DNA of 64,000 nt from Diphasiastrum complanatum (GCA_029204225.1 CM055106.1:46363180-46427179), one strand, 5' to 3'. Counted from the first letter of the stretch, positions 9,285-22,219 are shown. The notes: generated by a model not told the origin, from the sequence alone. Made by a program: numbers and translations.

Positions 9285-11185
9285 ACCTTTTTGTATCGAT
9301 GTATCTATTATATGGCTTGTATATTTGTGCATTTTCAAATAGCATCTTAATATTTTGTTCAAAGAAAAAAGATATCATGCTCACATGAGTACTAAAGTTT
9401 ACAAAGTACAAATGACATATAATTTTGTGATATCTTTCATATAACTATGAATTTATTATAATGTGTGATCAGTATAACAAACATCCTCAAGATCTAGCTA
9501 GATGACAACATACCTTTCCTAACTAAGCCAAGGGCTGATCTAAGCTTTAAAAATACAGTCTTTTGAAGAGGCTTTGTCAATATATTAGCAATGCATTCTT
9601 CACTTGGAACATGCTCCAATGAGACTTCCTTGGCTTGGACTTCCGTAACAAAATGTCATATAGCTACAATTTTGTCGTAACTTTAAATCACTATAACAAA
9701 CATATACATTGTAATTTCATTATGACATATAATGAGTTTAACAAATCATTCACACTTTAGGTGATATTTAAGATTTTAAGCCAATAGATGTCAACCTAAG
9801 AAGATGATCATACTACTCAATGTCATCTTGATCTAGTGCCTAATTGCAATCTCACTTGAGACCATGTACTTCAGAATCTACAATCTCAACATTTAGGGTG
9901 GCACTATAAAACGGAGATGGTTGAGGCTCTAGGTTTATTTGGGTTTAGTCTATAGGGTCTTGGAATTACACTTTTAATTTTTTTTTTGAGCCAGTTGGGT
10001 ATGAATAAGCATATTGACAAATTGGTGGCTAGTAATAACCGACCTTGGTATTGCAATACTAGTTGACCATGAACTTGTATATAATTTTTTTAGAGTTCAC
10101 ACTTTTTTTATGGGTGATATGCTTCTAATGGAAGACATTACCCTTTTTCAAATGACATATTCATATGATTTGATAGGCCAATAGTTGGTTGGTGCTTATG
10201 ATACCATGGCAAAATTGATCTTTTTGCCCATAATCTGGGCATTGATATGAGCATTGATACTGCTAAAACCAGGTATCAACCCTAGTATCAAACAATCATA
10301 TATGAGTTGGGTCGCTTATCTAATAATAGGTTGATAGCCATTTTAATATCAATCACCGCACAACACTTGTTTAGTATTTTTAACTAGTGAATACGGATAT
10401 AAAATTTAATTGGTACGAAGCTTGGGCATAAAATCGATGGCCCTATGCTTGGTTGTTGGATATGGAGTTATTTGGGTCTCTTGTGGACTGTGCTTTGATG
10501 AACACATGTAAATCACGAGCTCGTTGTGGTGATTTGCTTGGGTAAGTGTGAATATATCAATCCAAATGGCCAAGTAGAGGCTTGTACAAGTGTGGTAACA
10601 AGTGGACTTTGGTGGGACTTTTGTACAAGAGTGTGGTAACAAGTGTACTCTTGTGGACCTTGGTGGGACTTTTGTAATAAATAATATGGCATCAAATCTT
10701 GGGATAAACCCAAGGTGCACTTGGAGGGAAATGATTGGGAATGGTCCAAAAAGCCAAGAAGCAAGGAGTGCAATGTGCATTGTGCAATATTTGTTTGGCA
10801 CCTTGCTCTAGGAGTGAGGAGGATGATTTGGCACCATGTTCAAAGGAGGAAGATAGAGGGTTTAATGCAAGAATCAAAATAGGATGGAGTTGTTAGGTCA
10901 AAAGTCAAAATAATAAGGCCATGCAATTTCACGTGTTTATTCACCTTTCTAGATGAAAGGGATTTTTATAACTAGTAGCTTTCAAAAGATTTGTACGTTT
11001 CAAATGGAAAAGCTAAAAGCTTTCAATGTCATTCAAAATTTAGGCCTGGTAGATTCACCTTTCAAATGAAAGGGTGGTTCCTATGTTTGCATGTCAATAT
11101 GCACACAGATAGAAATTTTGGTGTTTTTCAAAGGCATAAAAGCCTTTCAATGCATTGCAAACTGAAATGCCGAGTATGAGAGAGA
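9285..11185. other. Intergenic, no gene seen
   Basis: AT-rich sequence with no convincing ORF or element ends. The only structure noticed is the tandem duplication at 10583-10673. The short open frames on both strands at 10406-10877 overlap one another and contain no motif. Confidence 0.5.
10583..10673. repeat. Short imperfect tandem duplication
   Basis: Two units beginning TGTACAAG(A)GTGTGGTAAC and ending GGTGGGACTTTT lie side by side. The second is about 12 bp longer because of an extra ACTCTTGTGG-type segment. Confidence 0.7.
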
Positions 11186-11189
11186 CGAA

Positions 11190-11545
11190 GATGTGGGTTG
11201 GAAGAGCAAGGTAGGCGAGAGCAGTCGGCCATTCAATGCCTACTCCTTCCTTCACCATTTTCTCTCTCTCCTCCGCCTCCAACATCGTGATTCGTGCAGC
11301 TCCATCACCATCCTCCATCTCTCTTTTTTCTCTCCTTGCACTGTTGTGGGGCTGACTGTTTTCTCTCTTTCTGTGACATTGGGTGGCCCACGAGCAGGAT
11401 CTGCACTTACATAAATACCACATTACTCGCAGAGAGATCACTCAGCACGCGCAGTTTCCAAGCTCCATTCCAGCTTCCTAGCACTCCAGAGATCTGTCTA
11501 GACCCTAGTCTCTTATAAAATAAAGCAAGCGCATGCGGTTTTTGA
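11190..11545 (+). promoter_or_regulatory. Possible promoter and noncoding first exon
   Basis: A CT-rich tract at 11240-11350 (TTTTCTCTCTCTCCTCCGCC) is followed by a TATA-like TACATAAATACC near 11410 and a more GC-balanced stretch to about 11545, where AAAGG/GTATTT resembles a 5' splice site. Pyrimidine-rich tracts just upstream of transcription starts are common in plant promoters. It could belong to the DUF688-family gene 2.7 kb downstream through a long 5'-UTR intron. This is inference only. Confidence 0.25.
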
Positions 11546-14100
11546 AAGGGTATTTATTTATTCTTTTCAATTTCCTTTGCAAACCTTTCTAGTTTGTAGC
11601 TGTTGTGCTTGTTTTATTATGGACAATATTTTTTATGGCTTTGCTAGAGTAGTCTATGCTGGGTCTAGCAATTCATGTATCTTGAAGCCAATCTGATTTA
11701 AAAAATGTGTTATTTTTTGAATGTGTGCATGGCGCAGGGACCTTTTGAATCACCTTTTAGCTTTGGCATTGTACAGGTAATCCATTGCGATGTTGTAGAG
11801 GTAATTTATTGCAACGATTGTAGAGGTAATCCATTGGGACGTTGTAGCGACGGTCGTGTGAAGCTCAAGTGTTTTTTTGACGTGAGTTTTAGTCAGTAAA
11901 TGTGTCATGTATTTAATTATTTTTATTACAAAACTTTTTCAATCACTTATTCAGTTTTTCCGACTCTTCTCAATTTCAAAAATTTAGATGACCTTGTCTT
12001 TAAGTTGCATCATCATGGGCCTTTTTTTTGGCTTTGATGCAGAAGTGCTAAGAAATTGTGATTATTTTGCTAAAAGATGAGGTGTCACTCATGACTAAGT
12101 TTGAGAATATTTAAACAAAAGTTCTTTTATTTTTTGAAATTGCAATTTTTTTTTGAAAACAATTTCAATCACCTTGTGAACGTTGTGTTGTTATTGACAA
12201 TATTTATGTTATATTGGCAACTCTTTTTAAAAGGCTTTTAGCCAACCTCACACAAAATTTACTAGCACTTTTTTTTGTCGCAACAATACATCTCCAATAT
12301 ATTACACAATACATACGTACTTTTTAGTTGAGCCAATCTTGGAATTATTGTGCTCCCAAATATCTGTATTTCATGCACAAAGGTGAAATAGAGCCGAGGT
12401 CTCCATAGCCACACATAACATTTGCTATACAATAAATTGATCAAGCAATAGAGTAATAAAAGAAAATTTATCAGCTCTAAAACCATTGAATTTATAGAAG
12501 TCAACAAGGTGAATTGATAATACTAGAAACTTTGCCATGTGGTGTGAATTTTTTTTTTGGAATTTGAAAGTATTATACAAAATTTTGTTTTTGAATTCAA
12601 AATCACCTATTAAAGACGTCTTTTTTAAGAGAATCATCATGACTCAAAGCTACAAAAAGATAGATGTCGAAACTAATTAGTAGTGTGTGAAATGCCATTT
12701 TAATAGCCATTGAGACTATTATTAACTTTTTGAGAGCACTACTTTGAACTCCATAGGATAGGCCCGATGACAAGGATCATGCTCATAGGCGGACACTTGT
12801 CCTCAGTGAGGCACATGTCGAGTACTCCAACAAGTGTCATTCAGTATTAACCAGGTGTCCACTACCTTTGCATTTGGAGGTTAGGTGTGGTTGAAGGCTT
12901 TTCTTATTTTTAAAACTTAGAGGACATCTACGTCTATAATTTAATTTATAATCCAAAATCTAGAAAGCTAATGGCATTTCAACATTTCTCAACCTAATCT
13001 TATTATATCTTGAAAATCGTAAAATTTTAACATTGTATTAAGTTTAGATTTTCGTCTTTCATTAGCAAACTAGTCTAATGATAATAGTGTTCTTTGCAAT
13101 TTGGCGAGGCGCTCAAATCTTGTTCACAATGGATACTAGAAGCCAATTTTTAACCTAGGCACTTGTAGAGGCCATCTTTGTTAGTTGGTGATGTTGCCAA
13201 AATTTATTTATTTTAAACTTTTCAAATTCACTTTTCAAACAAAGGAGTGCTCATTTAAGTGTGCCTTTCAAATTGACACTTAGCTGAAATTTTTTGACTT
13301 TCTTGAAAGGCGCTTCCACTTGCATTGCAGCAAATGCCAAGGCTGAGCTCCCACTACTCTTACGGACCTGAGACTGCAAAGGGATCTTAGAAGTTCTGTT
13401 TAGAAAATCTTGCCTTTGTTTTGATGTAAGCACCCAAAAGCTGTTCCATGTTGCACATCAAAATGCCATCCATTATCCAAGTCAGATTCCCAGTGACCAG
13501 TCTGTGTTGTAGTACAAGCAGCATGTGCTATTAATTCAGTCTCCAAGAGATTGACTTGATTTACTTTTAAAAGGAACATTTGCTCAGAGGTTTGAGGAAG
13601 TGTGTTGTTGGGAAAATTACTCATGAGCAGACAAATCAAGAACCCATAACAGAACTTTAACTGAAACTGTGAGAGCTATCGGTTTGCAGCAGCTCATGCA
13701 ACTGTCAGAGGAAGACCTTGTGATTTTCTGTCCCCATGTGCGTGGTTAGATGAGGAGTGGTCTGTTTTTAGTTTGTATATCAGGCTCTCTACCATGCTTT
13801 AGTGTTCAGTTGCTCAGTTGTTGTGGTTGATCTCACATCACTTGCATGCTTCACGTTGTAGCTGGGATATCTTCCTGATCTGTTGTTGCCCAAGAGAAAA
13901 GCGATTGCCTCTTTGTAGTTGCAAACTAGGCTATGAAAGCATGCTTTTGGCTTGCATTTGTTTTAAGCATTCTTGCTTTCTCTTGTATATCATAATGTTG
14001 TGTTGTGGATTGGAGTCGAGCTCCCAGCCTCAAGGAGAGGAAAAGAAGCCCTCATCAGCTCACCACCTATAATTGGAGGACTTGAACTGAGTAGTCTTTG
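11546..14100. other. Upstream region of the DUF688-family gene, no gene seen
   Basis: No ORF with a recognisable motif. From about 13.3 kb the sequence becomes less AT-rich and may include 5'-UTR sequence. ACTACAG at about 14173-14179 is a possible 3' splice site, which would give a short final leader exon before the ATG at 14278. Confidence 0.35.
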
Positions 14101-14277
14101 AAAAGCAGGCCTTTGCATGTCTTTTTTGACAATTGCTCAACAGATGATCTTCCTGCATAATCTTTCACAAATACTACAGTTTGCGCTCTTATGTAATCCT
14201 TGCCAGAAGCCTAGAAGCTTAACAAAACGTAGAAAGAGTGAAAGTGAGAGCTTCGTAGGCTTGGATGATCGCTGAAA

Positions 14278-16020
14278 ATGGCTGACAACTACGGGAATAA
14301 ACTAAGGCGTAGTTATTCCGAGGAAAGAGCCACCTCACTGGATGATCTTGTTCTTCTGCGATATTTCAGAAAAGAACCCAGAATATGGCTTGAAGACTCA
14401 AGGGAACAACAGAAGGTAGCTCAGGATGATTGCTCTATCTACATGATGTCAAGGACGAGAGCAAAAGCTTTCATAGGGATGGACGGCTGGAACAGATCAG
14501 AAACAAAATCTGCAGCTCACATAACAAATGCCAATCCATCTTGTAGATGCCTGTGTGGAAGGCAGAAGCCTAAGGAGCCATACTTCGATCCGATAGCTTC
14601 TCCAGGACCTAGATCTCTGCTTCATTGCTTACCCTCCGAGGCTGTTGACTCCCCCTCAGCTTCCTTCAAGATACCTGCAGCTGTGCCTTTCGGATGGGAG
14701 GAAGTCCCTGGCAAGCCCAAGATAGATCCTGCCAACAGCAAGCCTAATCGATCACTGCAGCTCCCTCCTCGTTTGCTCAGCAAATCTTTTATTGGCGATC
14801 GTGCTGGGAGACACCAGACAAAAAGTGTGTCTCATGTTCTACGTAGCAGCAGCCATGGCAAGAAAGAGAAGACTTTTTTATTTTACAGAAGCGCTGATCT
14901 AAGCATCATGAGGAGCCCGAGGTCTTTCTTCAGCGGAGCCGATCCCACCTCTCCTCGAAGCGTTTTGGTTGATTCCCATCTCTACAGTGGATCGTCGTCT
15001 TCTTCCTCGCAGCCCAGCTGCATTTTGGATTCAGAAACGCTCCCTCCGACAGCTCCAGTGCTGGAAATATGGACTGATCTAACCTCCATTGCTGGCCAAG
15101 GATCTTTTTTGGCCGAAGACGAAGGCCAGTCTGCCTTCTCAGGAGAGCATTCCTGGCTTCAGTTCGAGTCGCCATTGAAGGAGTTTGCCCCTCCTGAATG
15201 GCCAGATGGTGGCAACAGCAGCGATCAGTGGGCTCAGGCAGCAAAATCCATTGGCAAGATCTTCAAGCTGATCAAAGGGAGAGGCTTTAGGAGGCAAAGA
15301 ACCTCCTCTGACGTCCCTATGTGGGCTCCAACGCTTGCTGCTTACTTTCAATCCGCCACAAAGAGCGAGCAGCTTGACCTCCTCAAATATCCAGATGGTC
15401 AAAGAAAGCTCTCACACAGAAACACATCTGAATCAGCCATGTCTGCTGTGGATGAAAAACCCAGTGTTGAAGAAGTTCCTCCCTTGAACTGTGTGTGCCA
15501 CTGCAGATCGTGGGACAGAGCTTTGCAAGCTCATCAACTTCAGAAAAGCTCTTCGGCTTCATTAAAGTCTACCTTAATAAACTGCTCTAAGTCCAACGCA
15601 GCCCACGAAGATCTCAACTCTGGAATATCAGGAGAGAACACTGACCATTCACATAGCTGGTCACCAGCATGTGGATCTTGGTTGTCTTCTCCACAACTGA
15701 GATCAATGCACAATGGAAGATGGCAGAGGAAGGTGAAATCAAGATCTCGCCTGATCGAGATCCATAGAAATTCCAATTTTTTTGTAAGCTATCATAACCT
15801 TCACTGCACTAATTCATGCCCAAAAAACTATAGAATCTTCGAGTTTTTCTTTGTTATCTCTGAAACATGTTGACGACCTAAAAGTGATATTTGCTCTTCT
15901 GATATTTTTGAAATAGATATTGAGTTGATGTATTTCTGATGTGGGCTGTGGTGGTGCTGTTGGATGCAGGGATTGATGGTGAAAGCAATGAAAAACTTTT
16001 TCATTGCACCTAAAAAATGA
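14278..16020 (+). CDS. DUF688-family plant protein, two coding exons
   Basis: This is the only gene here that looks host-encoded and intact. Exon 1 (14278-15783) encodes 502 residues and exon 2 (15970-16020) adds 16 and a TGA, giving 518 aa in total. The intron 15784-15969 begins GTAAGC, ends TGCAG and is phase 0. The ATG is in strong context (AAAATGG) and an in-frame TGA lies 12 nt upstream. The signature of the family is VPFGWEEVPGKPK at residues 136-148. Other visible features are a Cys cluster CRCLCG near 89-94, a Ser run near 236-245, basic segments such as KGRGFRRQR and a second Cys pair CVCHC. No signal peptide or membrane segment is visible. Family members are plant-specific and of unknown biochemical function, so no role is assigned. 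Without splicing the frame would end at 15873, giving 531 aa with a hydrophobic tail, which is less likely. Codon use and GC content are clearly higher than in the flanks. Confidence 0.85.
15784..15969 (+). other. Predicted intron of the DUF688-family gene
   Basis: 186 nt, with GTAAGC donor and GGATGCAG acceptor. Removing it keeps the frame and leads to a Lys/Phe-rich 16-residue tail and a stop. The pyrimidine tract is weak. The sequence is markedly AT-rich compared with the exons, as plant introns are. Confidence 0.65.
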
Positions 16021-16545
16021 ACTCATGACAAGTCAACAGCACAAGCCTCTCCTACACTTGTGTTCGAAACTGATTCTATCTCTGCATATTTTTGCTAAAG
16101 TATGTATGTATCGAACATTTTACTACAAAGAAGTGGCTCCTTTTCAATTCAGAGCCCATCTTACTAGATTTCACTTCTTTCATGTATTCAAGAGGATTTT
16201 CTAAGCTGCTTACATTCCTGAGTCATGAAAGGATTTTTAGTGTGCATCCATGCTATATATATAGCTTGGGGTATCTTGTAGGTAAAGTTGAGAGATTTCA
16301 CTGAGTTTGGATAAACTGTAAGCCATTGGAATATCAACATTGCGCCCTGGGACAAGATTTGGAGTGCCATGGAAAAGTATGACTATTTGTATACTAAAGC
16401 TTGTGGGAGAGAATCTATAGTTCTTTCGTTTGAACGTTTGGAAGTTATCTTCCATCATGCCTTGTTATATGTGTGCCAGGTCAAATCCTATCTACATTGG
16501 GTGAGAGAAAACTATGCAAGACCATTGTGTGCATTTTATGTTCTT

Positions 16546-16551
16546 AATAAA
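16546..16551 (+). terminator. Candidate polyadenylation signal of the DUF688-family gene
   Basis: AATAAA occurs in CTTAATAAAAGTATTG, 526 nt after the stop codon. No closer canonical signal was noticed. A 3' UTR of about 550 nt is plausible. Confidence 0.45.
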
Positions 16552-16569
16552 AGTATTGTGCATGGGAGA

Positions 16570-19225
16570 GTAATGCCAAACTTTTAGTGACTTTGAATAA
16601 GAGGTAGGTCTCCATTGTAGTCACACATTTGCATAAGAGTGTCACTTGTGGCAATGGAGACACTCAAATCATGTAGGGGGACACAGAGGAGCCCATTGGA
16701 TAAAAAAAGCCTACACTTGGGATGTAGAGTGTAAATCTTGTACATAATGATGTTAATGCAAAGCATTCCAAAAAACAAAAGAATTACAACTTTCTTGCAT
16801 GTGAGACTATGAGTAGTATGGGATCATTATTTCTAAGAAAAATAACCAAAAGAAGATAGAAGGTTTAAGATACCCCTTAGTGTGAATAGTTCAGGATTTG
16901 TCTTAGGGTGGTCCCACAATATCACATTGGATGAGACCAACACAATTAAGCTATGAGTTGTGAATACCAATGATCCTAGCATATTATCTTTCAAACAAGA
17001 CACAAGAAAAAGAAGATCAATAAAGTCCAATCAACCAATGTGCCTCTCCACTTGTAATTCCAAACATGTTCTTGATAGATTTGGAAAAGTAAGACAAATT
17101 CATGGAAAATAAAATAGAATAAAGCTCCCAAAAGCCTAAAGCCAAACAATGGCATACATCATGTCTAATTTTTAACATTGTTTGAGATTATGAACTCATA
17201 CTTGATGTTTGTAGTCACCTTATGGAGCTCGACATAAGAAAATCATTATTTTATGATCAATAACATAGTCTAGCCATTCCATTCCATTCCATGCATGATA
17301 GCTCAATTACCAAGTTTAATAGATAACGTAGCCTAGCCATCATCTCATTAGAAAAGCAAAATCCCGTTAGTTGAAAGCTTACCGATGCCAATTGTGATCT
17401 TGTGCATTCTACTTAGCTAAAGCTAACAAAGCATCCATCTATAAGGTGACAAATCTAGAAGGCAAAGTCAAAGTTCACAAGATAATCTATAAAAATGTTG
17501 TAAAAGCACATTTCCATTTGACCAGGTGGTAGACACGTAGACACTAAGGTGAAACCAAAGAAGGTTATTGACCCAAATGCTTATTTTAAATAATCATTGA
17601 TGAGAGGTAGTAAGGGGAGTTGAGACTTGGTGTTGGTTGCGCTACCCAAGTTTCTATCTACCAGACGTGCCCTATAGTTATGTTGTTATTCTATGTCTTC
17701 TCTTTGTCCTAGAACATAGTGTTGTCTAGAACATCATGCGACAATCAAAGACCTTTAGGTTTTTTACAAGCAAGCACATTCTCTAAGGGTGACACTTGCA
17801 CAAAAATAAAATTGCAACTCAACTTTACCAAGGTGAAGCTTGAGGAAAGTAAGTTATTCACAGAAAGAAAGAGACACATGCTTGAACAAAGACTTGCAAG
17901 AACTTGTACTATGCATGGAAATTGATATCTGAAAAAATCCTTACAGTCTTCGATTTGTCGAACCAACTCAGTTCACCTCCGTCTTTCCAACATGTAGCAT
18001 ATTAGGTAGGATAGCTCCATTAGAGTGTACCTCGTACCCTTTGATTTCCAACAAGTATCCATTACCCATTGATATCACCCCAAGAATCTGTGCACATTGA
18101 TATTCGATAGCAGGGTTAATGTAATAATAAAACTATTTCGATACTATCATAAACACAAATTTACTATCATTCATGTCCCCACAACTGATCTCGGATTATT
18201 ATCTCGTTAGTAGGCCTACCTTGACCTATAATTAATTATAATTATGAGGGGTTTGGGACCCTCATGAGTATATGGTCTTAATTAATGGAGGCCTAAAATC
18301 AAGATGGTGAATTTTTATGGGTCTATTAGTGATTCATAGGGGAACTAGATGATGTGGCCTAGATAGGCTGCAGATTTGTCCAGTGAGTGAGGTGTCACAG
18401 TCCACTACTAGTGGTGCATGGGCCTCGGATAGTTTAAGGATACCCATTGGGCTCTCACTAGGCTTGGTTATGATGTTAGTAGCTACATGTTGCTAGTGTG
18501 ACTCCACTCTCCTATTGATTGATTGATCAATAGCTTGGGGGATAGATCCGATCAATCTAGGTTTGGTTGGTTGATTTGTCCACCATCTAATTCCCTATTG
18601 TTTCTTTGTCAGGGTTTGTCTAGTCTTTGTATCCTTGGTGAGGACTTGATAATTCACAAGTGCAAAAATGAAGGACAAAATGCCAATTATAAAAACTCAA
18701 ATCATAATAGCATGAATAACAGAAATAGTATAACGAAACAAGTTATGTGATGAGTAGTCAAATGTAGTATGTATCGATGAATGATGAAAGTTACATCCGC
18801 TATCTACTCTGATTGCACTATAATAACAACACATCTAATTCTTCTATAAATTCCACTCTTGGACAAGTTCTAATCGCGATAGCTTATTAATGATCAATCT
18901 ATGCCTATGGTGGAATAGAGAGGAGGAGAAGAAGAATGAATACTTTTGATGAACAACTTGATTGGTAATAATAATAATAAAATGAGCTGATATACCGATC
19001 TATTTAAAGTTGTTGATGGCACAGCCCTAACAAAATGCGTCGTTATCCACTTGATAGGTGCCATGGGGAGCTAAGGGATTGAACTTGAAATATGAAATGG
19101 ATAACACTCCACTATCAAATCTGATTCAGTCATTACAAATGATTCAACTCTATGTCGACAAGGTGTGTATTTCTGTAGATGGGCTTCAACACCTTTGACA
19201 TTGTCTCAACAATGTGAGTAAAATT
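16570..19225. other. Intergenic, no gene seen
   Basis: AT-rich sequence without a convincing ORF. A short AATAATAATAATAA run lies near 18966. The stretch from 18.6 to 19.1 kb has the look of a degraded LTR (TATTTAAAG-type box near 19009), but no partner copy exists in the window. Confidence 0.4.
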
Positions 19226-19560
19226 TTAAAGTAGTTTAACATTAAAAAATGATTTACATAATGAAATGTAACATACAAGAGATAAATCGTCTATAAAAGA
19301 GACAATCATAGATGCACCACCATTGCTTTTGGTTGAAGAAAAATGTACATCCAAGTGGATTTGTTGAAAAAATTTCATGAGAGGAAGTATAAGATCTTGG
19401 AAATGTCTTTCTATGTGCTTTTGCCAAAGCACAAGCCTCACAAGCCTTACCATCTTTGAAAATGGATTGAGACAATCCAATTGCCTTCTCTTCCTTGATC
19501 ATGGAAAGCATTGATTTGTGGTTGGGATGGCTCAATCTTTTGTGCTAAAGCTCCTCCTTT
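19226..19560 (-). pseudogene. Copia pre-integrase/integrase fragment
   Basis: The minus strand encodes the GAG-pre-integrase and start of integrase in two frames: HPNHKSMLSMIKEEKAIGL, then CEACALAKAHRKTFPRS (the conserved C-x2-C-x-x-[AG]K pattern of Copia), then after a frame change HLDVHFSSTKSNGGASMIV and FIDD. The FIDD aspartate is in the position of a conserved Copia integrase residue. Nothing recognisable flanks it, so it is an isolated, frameshifted fragment. Confidence 0.7.
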
Positions 19561-20559
19561 GCCAACTTGTCAACTTTTGCCAAAGCTCCTCCTTTGTCAA
19601 CTTGTCCTCATCCATCACACCACACATATTAGCTCCAACATAAGATCTAGCTTGTAAAGCCTTCCATATCTAGTTCCTTGTGCTACTTATAAGCTTTAAA
19701 GATTCTTCTAAGTTTTATTACTAAGAAAAGGTACAAATCTATAAAGATTTTAGCTTTAAGCTATTGAAAACATTATAAGCTTTTAACAACTTAGAAAAGC
19801 TTTTCTTTATCAACTTGGTATACTCTAAGTCTTAAGTAAAACTTATTTTAAATGCAAGCTTTCTAAAGTTCATGCTTGCTTATGCAAGTATTTTGATGAG
19901 TACTTTGCATGAGGAGAGGAACTAGATTCTCCCTACCCTCCTCCCCCTCTTCATTGAGACGGCATGTGCCTACAGGCTCTGTCGAAACCGTGCCCCTCTT
20001 CCTTGAGATGGCATGTGCCTACAGGCTCTGTCAAAATCGTGCCCCTCCCTTCCCCGGTACGGTGACCCTCATAGTAGGCCTATGCTTGAGTGTGTTTGTA
20101 TGGATAATGTGGGCGTGCAAGTGGGTGCTCAAATTTTTTCTTAAAACTTTCGGCTACTAAAAAGATGTTTTCCATCAGAAAACGAAGATTTTTTTATGTC
20201 TTTTTGGTGCTAATTCCATCTTGTAGGTTTTATAACATGGTGTACAAAATTTTCCAGCTTTAATGGCTACCAAAAAAATCTATTAAAAAAACAAGCCCCT
20301 TATCATACATACAAGCATACATGCAAGGCCCAAAACCTATCCCAACAACATCGGATCTCGACGGAACAAAAATATGATTTTCTAACATCATAGATGCCAT
20401 GTCTTTATTGATAACCTTAGCACTAGACTTATCACCAACTTTGATCATTGGATATTGCATAATAATCATATTCTTGTTGGAATTATTGCTATTTCTATTA
20501 TACCTTAAATCACCTATTGAAATATATGACTTAGAAAACTATAAGATACCAGATTGAGC
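19561..20559. other. Intergenic with one tandem duplication
   Basis: No gene or element boundary is recognised apart from the 49-bp tandem repeat at 19944. The minus-strand frame at 20260-20469 is open, but I see no motif. Confidence 0.4.
19944..20041. repeat. 49-bp tandem duplication
   Basis: Two adjacent units (19944-19992 and 19993-20041) each start CCCCTCTTC and contain GGCATGTGCCTACAGG and CTCTGTC. A partial third start follows at 20042. The units differ at only about five positions. Confidence 0.85.
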
Positions 20560-21520
20560 CTTTGGAGCTCTAAATGTGTTGTGAGATGTGTTGATTGAAA
20601 TAACCAAATGTTTTTGAAATTGCCTAGTTGTTGAAGAATATTTCTACTCATGAACTAGAGCTAATTGCATTGCTGATTTTAGAGTTATACATATGGCTGC
20701 TTCAACATTGGCTCCAATTTGTGGTTGCAAACCATAAGTATACCAAAATAAATGTGCATTTTTGTCCAACTTAACATTAAGGGTCAACTGCCAGAATTCA
20801 TGATTATATTCTTGGACAAAATCAGTTTGTTGAACTAAACACCAACATTGGAAAACCTTTTTTTTTCAATATGTTTCTAAAAAAACTTGAGTACACAATT
20901 GTTTAAATTGTCTCCAATTATAGATTGCCAGTTGCACACATGGATCAATCTCAACTCTTTGCCACCGAACATAAGCTGGACCTTCAAAATGTAGCAAAAC
21001 ATAAGAAATTTTAGCTTCGTCAATTCTTGGGAATAGTTGGAAGTATTCATCTGACTTACTTAACCATTTTTCCACACCAATGCTATCTATATTGCCACAA
21101 ATTTGGCATCTAGGTTTTATCCTTGAAATTATTGCCATCTTTCTTGGACCCTTGATTCTTTTGCACCCAATCCAAAATATTAATGTTGTTGCTGTAGGAT
21201 TTGAGTTCTTGTAACACCCATTGTTGTGGATCTTGAATAGCATCAAGATTAAAATGGATTGCAATAGTTTATTGTGAAAAATCATTTAATGTTGACAAAA
21301 CATTCTGACAAGTTGGTTGAGATAAAATAGATTGCTCATCAATTGCTAGTTGCCTTCTCTTGTTGTTTTGCAATGGCATAGTTGCTTCTTGATTATTATT
21401 ATAAATGAATTGTCCTTGATTCTCAGATGTCATACCAATATCAACATTAGAAATTTTAGATGGCAACAGATTATTATTGGTTTTACCCAAAGTAATATTG
21501 ACATATAGTTTTTGTAACAT
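20560..21520 (-). pseudogene. Ty3/Gypsy gag remnant
   Basis: Reading down from 21520, the frame has an N-terminal Asn/Gln-rich part, a stop near 21269 and then the gag capsid core: EKWLSKSDEYFQLFPRIDEA, LLHFEGPAYVRWQRV, WRQFKQLCTQVF. The spaced W...F...W...F pattern is that of the retrotransposon gag domain. It continues past a further break near 20866 through VQEYNHEFWQLTL to about 20650. There is no nucleocapsid knuckle and no pol. It is cut off by the LTR of element E, which starts at 21564. Confidence 0.7.
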
Positions 21521-21563
21521 GATTATGAATGTGAAAAATTGCCTATATTGGCAAATCTAACTA

Positions 21564-22208
21564 TGTCAAATAATGTAAATATGTACATTAGTGGGTACCA
21601 CACATGGGGGGCATGGAGCCACGTGGGAAACCTACTAGAGTAGGTTAGATCATGTCTAAAAAGTGGGTCAAGTTTATTTGTTATTGATTTCTACTTTATA
21701 GGACCTAATTCCTAGATTTATGGAGTAGGTTGACCAACTAGGCACCAATATGGCAAGACTCTAGGAATGAGGCTAGAATGGCAAATTGAAGAAATCCAAA
21801 TCAACTTCCTTATTACATGTTGTAAAGTCACCTAACTTTAGATAGAAAGAGGCTTTTCTATGGATCAAATCCTCCATAGAGAACACTTAGATTATTTTTG
21901 AGAGCTCATTGGCAAAACTCGAGTTCTACACTATGTACTTGGAATGTTTTTGGATCTAAATAAGAACAAAGTGGCTTTCACTTCATTTTCAGTCTGCAAG
22001 CCATACTAAGTATTGTTTCACACGTGTGTGGGCTGTACTTTTCTTTTGATCAATGATTGTAGATTGCTCTTGATTGATAGATGCTAAATTGCTAATCTAG
22101 ATCTCAAATTTGTGTGTCTAGTTTGCATTTGTTTTGTGATCAATCAATCAATCACTCTTGTGAGGCATTAATGCACTCATTTAAGGTCCAAAGTATTGTA
22201 CTTTGACA
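21564..22208 (+). mobile_element. 5' LTR of Copia element E
   Basis: 645 bp with inverted ends TGTCAAA...TTTGACA. The PBS follows with no spacer. It contains CACACGTGTGTGG, a palindromic G-box-like core also found in the LTRs of element D. The 3' LTR is not in the window. Confidence 0.75.
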
Positions 22209-22219
22209 TGGTATCAGAG
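22209..22219 (+). other. Primer-binding site of element E (tRNA-iMet)
   Basis: TGGTATCAGAG directly follows the LTR. It is complementary to the 3' end of plant initiator tRNA-Met, the usual Copia primer. Confidence 0.85.

Noticed and set aside
10406-10877. Several overlapping ORFs on both strands
   Set aside because: They overlap a local tandem duplication and each other, and none has motif or splice support.
14930-15776. Open frames on the minus strand of the DUF688-family gene
   Set aside because: They are shadows of a GC-richer coding region. The plus-strand frame is longer and carries the family signature.
15784-15873. Read-through C-terminus of the DUF688-family gene
   Set aside because: The sequence begins with a strong GTAAGC donor, is AT-rich and gives a hydrophobic, unlikely tail. 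The spliced form fits better.
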